64,000 nt of DNA from Mycteria americana (taxonomy: Eukaryota > Chordata > Aves > Ciconiiformes > Ciconiidae): assembly GCF_035582795.1 (NCBI RefSeq), contig NC_134368.1:29448501-29512500 (forward strand), read 5' to 3'. The notes under the pieces are model-generated. The model worked only from the letters and a program-made list of their open reading frames with translations. It was not told the origin of the DNA and did no database searches. Position 1 is the stretch's first letter; each line of letters begins with the position of its first letter. Position numbers and translations under genes: made by a program. This document shows positions 58,673 through 64,000 of this stretch, in pieces.

Positions 58673-61200
58673 AGTAAAAGGAAAACCCACAGCCTTTTAA
58701 TGAGACAATTCTTGACACAGTAAAACTTGAGGGAGATAAACATTAAAGATGCAATGAAATATTGTTTTTCAAAGAATCCAGCCAGTCATTCTTGCACTGC
58801 AGACAAAGGAGCAAAGCAGCAGCCTCTTCTCTGTTGTATTTGTCACAGCTCCAGACCACGACTCTGACCTTAAGGGCAACAATCTCTACTTGATGGCAGG
58901 TGTGATCTTTCCTGCATGGCTGCCCCATGAGGGCTCCAATGAGCAGCTCGGCAGCTCCTCTGCAGGGACAAGGAGCTGGAGACCAGACTTAGACACTTGG
59001 TGTTGGTTGCTCACCTCTCAGTTACGGGATGAGTGGGCAAGGGGAAGAGAGAGGAGACAGTGGTTCAAACTCTTGCTTGAGCCAAAGGGGTCACTACTAG
59101 TTTACGTGATCTATAAAAATGCACAGTGCAGACAGTCAATTCTGGTTTTAAATAAAATAAAGTGGAAGGCTTTGCTGGTTGGAGTGGGGGATTTTGTTTA
59201 TTTTACTTTTAAATAATCACAGCAACCAACTGTACGAGTTATAGACTCCTCACTCATTTCTGCAACTGATACCACCCAACTCCCAGGAGAGTTTGTGAAA
59301 CTTGGCACTTCATTCTTGAGAACTGCCAAAGCAGATATTCCAGGACTACCTAACTCTTTCTCAATTTTCCCACCTCTCCAGGTGGGAGAAGAACAGGTTT
59401 GGGAAATAGATATGCAAGAGGGAGGTTTGCCCTTGCTCTGTGATGTATGGCAGCTGAATTACCAACCGGACTGTGGTAACTCAGTGACTCTCAAAGGTTA
59501 TTAATAACTAGTGTATGAGGCAAACAATAGAGGGACAGAGGGAACAAAAGAACTAATAAAAAATACATTTTAGAGATGACTTTGGTCTAAAACTCTGCTT
59601 ATTCGTTGCATTGCAAGGAACGGAATGCAAATCCTGCATTGCCATCAGGGGCAGATTCTGCAGGTCAAAACCAAGCCTTGATTATTTTATTTCTGTAAAC
59701 AATGTTCAAGACACCTGTGAAAACCCAGAGCCTGTTCAACCTTAAAATTCAGCTTTCTATGCTCATCTATAGTGGTTACAACTGGAAAGGAAACTTGCCT
59801 TGCTGTAGTGTAAATGACAGCCCGAGGCAGTGCACCGGAGAAGTGTTTTAATGGGCTTAAATGGAACAGAATGAACAAAGATTTACGTGTTGCCTTTACA
59901 GTACAAGCAGGAGAAAAAAAGAAGTCAGTGAGTAAAATCAACAGACACGACCAAATGTATGGAAAGAGCAGACGGTCTGAGTTTGAAGGTGCTGCTCTAA
60001 GCAGCCACTTCACAGTAGCACTGCATTGTCTGAGAAAAAGAAATATATCAAAGTGTCATTACAGTCAAATCCACCCAGAGCAAGAAAACTCAGGTTGCCA
60101 TAGAATACCAACCACCCTAACAAATTAAGATAAAAAAGGAAGAGGAGCTCACAGATTATGTTGAACACACAAAGCAAAGGAACACCCTCAGCAGACCCAG
60201 ATGCTTGTATGCTTTTACCTTTCAGTATTAAATGTGCAAGTTTTTATCGTACCCATGTATTACAGGAGGTGCTTAAAGAACTTTTTTAAAAAAAAAAAAG
60301 AAACTTGGTTAAAAACTTTCATGACATATTTATCACTGTTCAAAAAGAATCTAATACATAATATTTTAATATCATAAAATTAGTAACTACTTGTTTCCAA
60401 GTATCTTGCTGAATGTATAAGAAGAGACCCAATTGCTAGCCTCTTCTCACATACCTGCAGAGCGTGGTCCTCTATTTATAAGCTGACACTTCAGCACCCA
60501 GACATCTGCCTGTCCCTCAGGAGTCAGCCAACCAAAGGCATAATCCTACTATTCACCCCACCTGAAAGTCATGGACTTGCAGCCTTGCAGTGGGTGGCAG
60601 CAGCAGCTCACCCCCCTCTTCAGCAGGGACCCAGAGTCAGTGCTGTCTGATTTCTCCCCAGAACATTTATTCCACTTCCAACATCTGCCTTGGTGGACAT
60701 TGCTACCTACTTCTTCAGCATATCTATTTGTCCTATGCCTCCCTGAGACCTCTCTGTCTTTGAGGGTCCATAACACATCCTGAGGCTGCATATATTCTTC
60801 ATACAACACATCTCACATGGGATCGTATTTTCAACCCATTATATATATACTATTTTCACTCAAGTGAACTTTAGCATAATGTCCAAGCACTTACATGTAC
60901 TCACACCGTAGAGGTGCAAGGCATATGAAAATGGGACTCAAATGTATATTAGCTTCCTTTCTGAACACAAGCTTCCCCACAGAAGAGGCCAGATGCCATA
61001 GGTCCAAATAGACCCCAAGCAGCCACCAAGCACAGGCAAACATATAGGATGATCAGACAACTAAGAGTCTGGCAGCATGCAGCTGTGACAGTATAGATGC
61101 TTGAGAGCAATAGCCTGAAAGGCAAACTGTGCTGGGGGATTATCAAGAAAGCTGGATTCTTTCTGAAAATCTAGTTTTGAAACGGGCCTGAAATTTTCAG

Positions 61201-61280
61201 ATTTTATGAATTCATACACTGAATTCCCTTAAATTTGCAGATTTTATGGATTCATGCATTTAATTACCTTAAATTTGCAG
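61201..61280. repeat. 40-bp tandem duplication in GABRG1 intron 3
   Basis: Two adjacent 40-bp units, each starting ATTTTATG.ATTCAT and ending CCTTAAATTTGCAG, with several substitutions between them. Confidence 0.8.
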
Positions 61281-64000
61281 TTCCTGGACAATATTTCGTA
61301 TTTCCCTATAAGAAGGGGAAATCTAGGTCCCTAAAATTTGTTGAAAATTAGGTAGAAAAATCATTATACTGTCATTTATGGGAGTACTTTGTTTCCAAAA
61401 CTAGATGAATAAAAGCCCCATCTTTGTTTAAACATCATATGAGCAAGCACAACAGCACACCAGATTTATACAACATTTTTTTAGTGCAACAAATCTTTCT
61501 GAGCAACTATTTTGTTTTCCTTGGTTTCTTACAAAAGTTAAATTTAACACTCTTATCACTACTTCTATTAGTCTTTCATAAAACTCACCATTCAATGCCA
61601 CTGTGTAACCGTAAAAATTGGTTTACTACTCTCTCTTTCAAATGAAACTAATGATAAAATAGCCATGCAGAATAAAATGGAATCAATCTGTGGCTGCGTT
61701 AGTCACAGCCATAGCAAAATGTATGCTTATTCATATTTAGCCTCACAGGGTTCAATAACCATGGCACATGTTAGCTCATATTTGGCATTTGATTAGATCA
61801 CTGAACTCTTTTTTGCACAGCTGGCATGAAGAGCCCACCTGCCTAATTATTTACAGATAACTGCAATCCTCCTCCATCCCTTTCCTCTCTAAAAGATCAT
61901 CACAAACTCCAAAGGCTGGGAACACAGTGACTAATCGGAGATTACCATTAAAGGGCCAGGCAGTGAACAAACTGTGAATATTGACAAGCAGTTGTATAGT
62001 CTTAGAGAAAATCATTTATTAAATAAAAGCAATTACTTCAAATAAAGTAGGAACAGCTACTGTATGGGAATATATTGAATCCTCAACATCAGTTTCATTG
62101 TCATGCACAGTTCAATTACAGTCAGACATGAAAATGGGCCAGTGGATTAGGTTTTTTATTGGAAAGCTGTGAAAGGGAGGCAGATACTATCCTACATGAT
62201 TGTTTCTCAGTGCAAACCACATCACACCAATTCCAACATAATATCAATAAGAATGGAAAAAAATCTCACAAAGCAGAAAAAACATTTTTCTTGGATATTT
62301 TGTCTGGCAGTCTCACAACTGATTTGATATTCCACAGTAAAAAGTGTGGAGAAGTCAAGCGATGAGTAGCTAAATTGTTGGCTGGATCGTGTTAACTGCA
62401 ACACATTTTGTCCGAGAACAGGAAAAAAATGGCCTGGTTTTCTGGGGTCAAACACAAAAGCAATGAAAAGTCTCAAAACCAAATTTGGAGCTGAAAAATT
62501 GCGTTAGTCAACTACAGGCCTGCAATACAGTTCATTACCAGTGAATTTCAGAGAAAAATGCATAAAAACATACCCCTGTCATTTCATCTTTGCTCAGAAA
62601 CCCACCCCAGCTTTTCTCCCCAGATTCAAAATTTCACCTGAAGGGCACCTGGAGTTTTCTGGAATGCAACAAGCTAATTCAGAAATCTGTTTCATAGGCA
62701 GCCCTGAACTCAGTTCAATTACCAAGTGTGACATGACTTCATCTTATTCAGTTATCTGAGCTTCAAGATATTTTCCCCATGTTTCTTCATGCTATTCAGC
62801 TTTCTAATTCCTTAAATTGGAACTTTATGTCAGGCAGGCAGGGAATTCTTCAGAAAAAAAAATGAAGAAGGGGAAACTAAAGAAAACACTCTACCAACCT
62901 ATATGTTTTGACATTAAGAGATGTGATTTAGTATCAAAGACTCAATCTAGTGTGCTGATTAAGAGGTTTAAAAAACAAAGGAAGTCATAGACAAAACTGG
63001 TAACCACATGCTTTCCTAAGAGGTAAGCACCAAATAAAGCATCAAGCATTAGCCAATTTATCTTCATCTTGCCAGTGTGCTGTCAATAAACACTCGTAAC
63101 CTTTACCTTTTCCCTCACCCAAATACCTCTGGACATCAATAAGGGGCTATTAAGTAATTTATTAAAATACTTAACCTATCTTTGATGTATAACTACTCTT
63201 AACAAAACATCTAAAATGTGGTTGATCTCCCTGGTGGGTTACTTTAAAAGCCCTTAAAAAAGATTTTTGAGCTGCTTCGGGGCCAGCAATGGTTTCAGAG
63301 CTTTATCCCCACGGCTGGCACCGAAGCAAAAGTAAAATTTCTTGTTTTGGTAAACCATTTTAGTTTGGTCACTAGAGCAATCTAAGCCTAGTGCCCTTAG
63401 GGGGAGATCTAAAAGATCCAACAAATCATAATGATTCTGACATGTACCTGTAATATTACATTAATGATACTGCAGCTGTGGAAGAGGTGGGGGCTGCAGG
63501 AAATACACTGAACAGAAGTGCACAGCATCTGCTCCCAGAGTCTTTTAACCAGTCTGATTGTTATAATTGTGCAGATAATCACACTGGAGGATGGCATGAG
63601 AACATATGTGCAGGGTAAGTGGAAATATGGCAAATCATATCTACAGAAGGTGAGGGAGTACAGAGAGACCTACATAGCCACAAAACAGAAAAAATCCATC
63701 ACTCTTCACATCATAATTTGGCATCTGTGCTTATCCAGTCCTTATTTTGAATATGCAAAGTGACAGATGCAAACAATATGAATAAAAGGCAAGATTTATT
63801 TCAATGCTTTGTAGATTAGAAACTATAATTAAAATCTTGCCAATAGTCAAAAGATTAGCTAGAAAAGTAACTAAAGCACTTCAGCAAAATCTCTGCTTCT
63901 ATTTGATCAGCTTAGATTTTGGGCATTTGAGGAGACCATACGGAGAGGAAGTAGATTATATATATAATCTATATAAATTCCCATACTGAAAATGATACCA

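Larger units (their letters stand above)
44396..64000 (-). other. GABRG1: GABRG1 gene, 3' part (exons 4-9 and introns)
   Basis: Gene span for the GABA-A receptor gamma-1 subunit, a pentameric ligand-gated chloride channel subunit of the neuronal plasma membrane. Six exons with GT-AG borders and matching phases join to 1086 coding bases: 361 residues plus the stop. Exon lengths of 221, 83, 138 and 153 bp for exons 4-7 are those typical of gamma-subunit genes. Gamma-1 is preferred over gamma-2 because of the ECYLQLHNF segment, the [13 protein letters not shown] segment, the GSTLIP segment in the cytoplasmic loop, and Ile rather than Phe before FAQTW. Chicken-type gamma-4 was considered and seems less likely. 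Exons 1-3 (signal peptide and N-terminal part) were not found, so the transcript should begin beyond base 64000. The low-coordinate limit is a candidate poly(A) signal and is uncertain. Confidence 0.9.
57952..64000 (-). other. GABRG1: GABRG1 intron 3 (partial), no exon found
   Basis: Non-coding sequence upstream of exon 4 in transcript direction. I searched by eye on the minus strand for the 68-bp exon 3 (the VNSIGPV region) and did not find it, so this intron probably exceeds 6 kb. It holds a CAAA microsatellite at about 58651-58672 and a 40-bp tandem duplication at 61201-61280. Scattered short open frames look like chance. Confidence 0.7.

Noticed and set aside
59100-60130. Open frames at 58890-59216, 59687-60013 and 59814-60128 as candidates for GABRG1 exon 3
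   Set aside because: None encodes the expected gamma-subunit segment (VNSIGPV region) on the minus strand with splice sites.

Overview
This window looks like vertebrate nuclear DNA from a bird. It is AT-rich and mostly non-coding, carries a CR1 LINE ending in the avian ATTCTATG-type tail, and holds several avian-type LTRs plus one long endogenous retrovirus. The LTR families resemble ones I associate with Neoaves rather than Galliformes, but the species cannot be named from sequence alone. No bacterial, plasmid or phage features are present.

The only host gene I can support is the 3' half of a GABA-A receptor gamma subunit, best matched to GABRG1, on the minus strand. Six coding exons can be placed base by base: exon 4 (57731-57951), exon 5 (54996-55078), exon 6 (53562-53699), exon 7 (53290-53442), exon 8 (49949-50160) and exon 9 (44800-45078, with the stop). 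All splice sites are GT-AG and all phases agree, giving 1086 coding bases: 361 residues plus the stop. Exons 1-3 were not found, so they should lie beyond base 64000. The encoded parts run from the second half of the ligand-binding domain through the Cys-loop, TM1-TM3, the intracellular loop and TM4.

From 1 to about 44 kb lies the region downstream of the gene's 3' end. I see no host coding exons there. In other amniotes the region beyond the GABRG1 3' end is a large gene desert (recalled knowledge, not shown here). This part is populated by transposable elements: two minus-strand solo LTRs of one family (5167-5743 and 40063-40606, the second with a perfect 5-bp target duplication), a plus-strand LTR of a related family (12684-13376), a 5'-truncated CR1 LINE (about 22700-23580) and an endogenous retrovirus (25832-32760).

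The endogenous retrovirus is the most unusual object. It has decayed gag, pol and env on the plus strand, all interrupted by stops and frameshifts. Its pol resembles class III (ERV-L-like) elements, yet it carries an env gene with a signal peptide, a Cys-X9-Cys-Cys motif and a membrane anchor. Its 3' LTR is complete (599 bp), while the 5' LTR stops after 357 bp exactly at a splice-donor-like sequence that is intact in the 3' LTR. A strong splice-acceptor sequence sits just before the env start codon. The element is non-functional as it stands.
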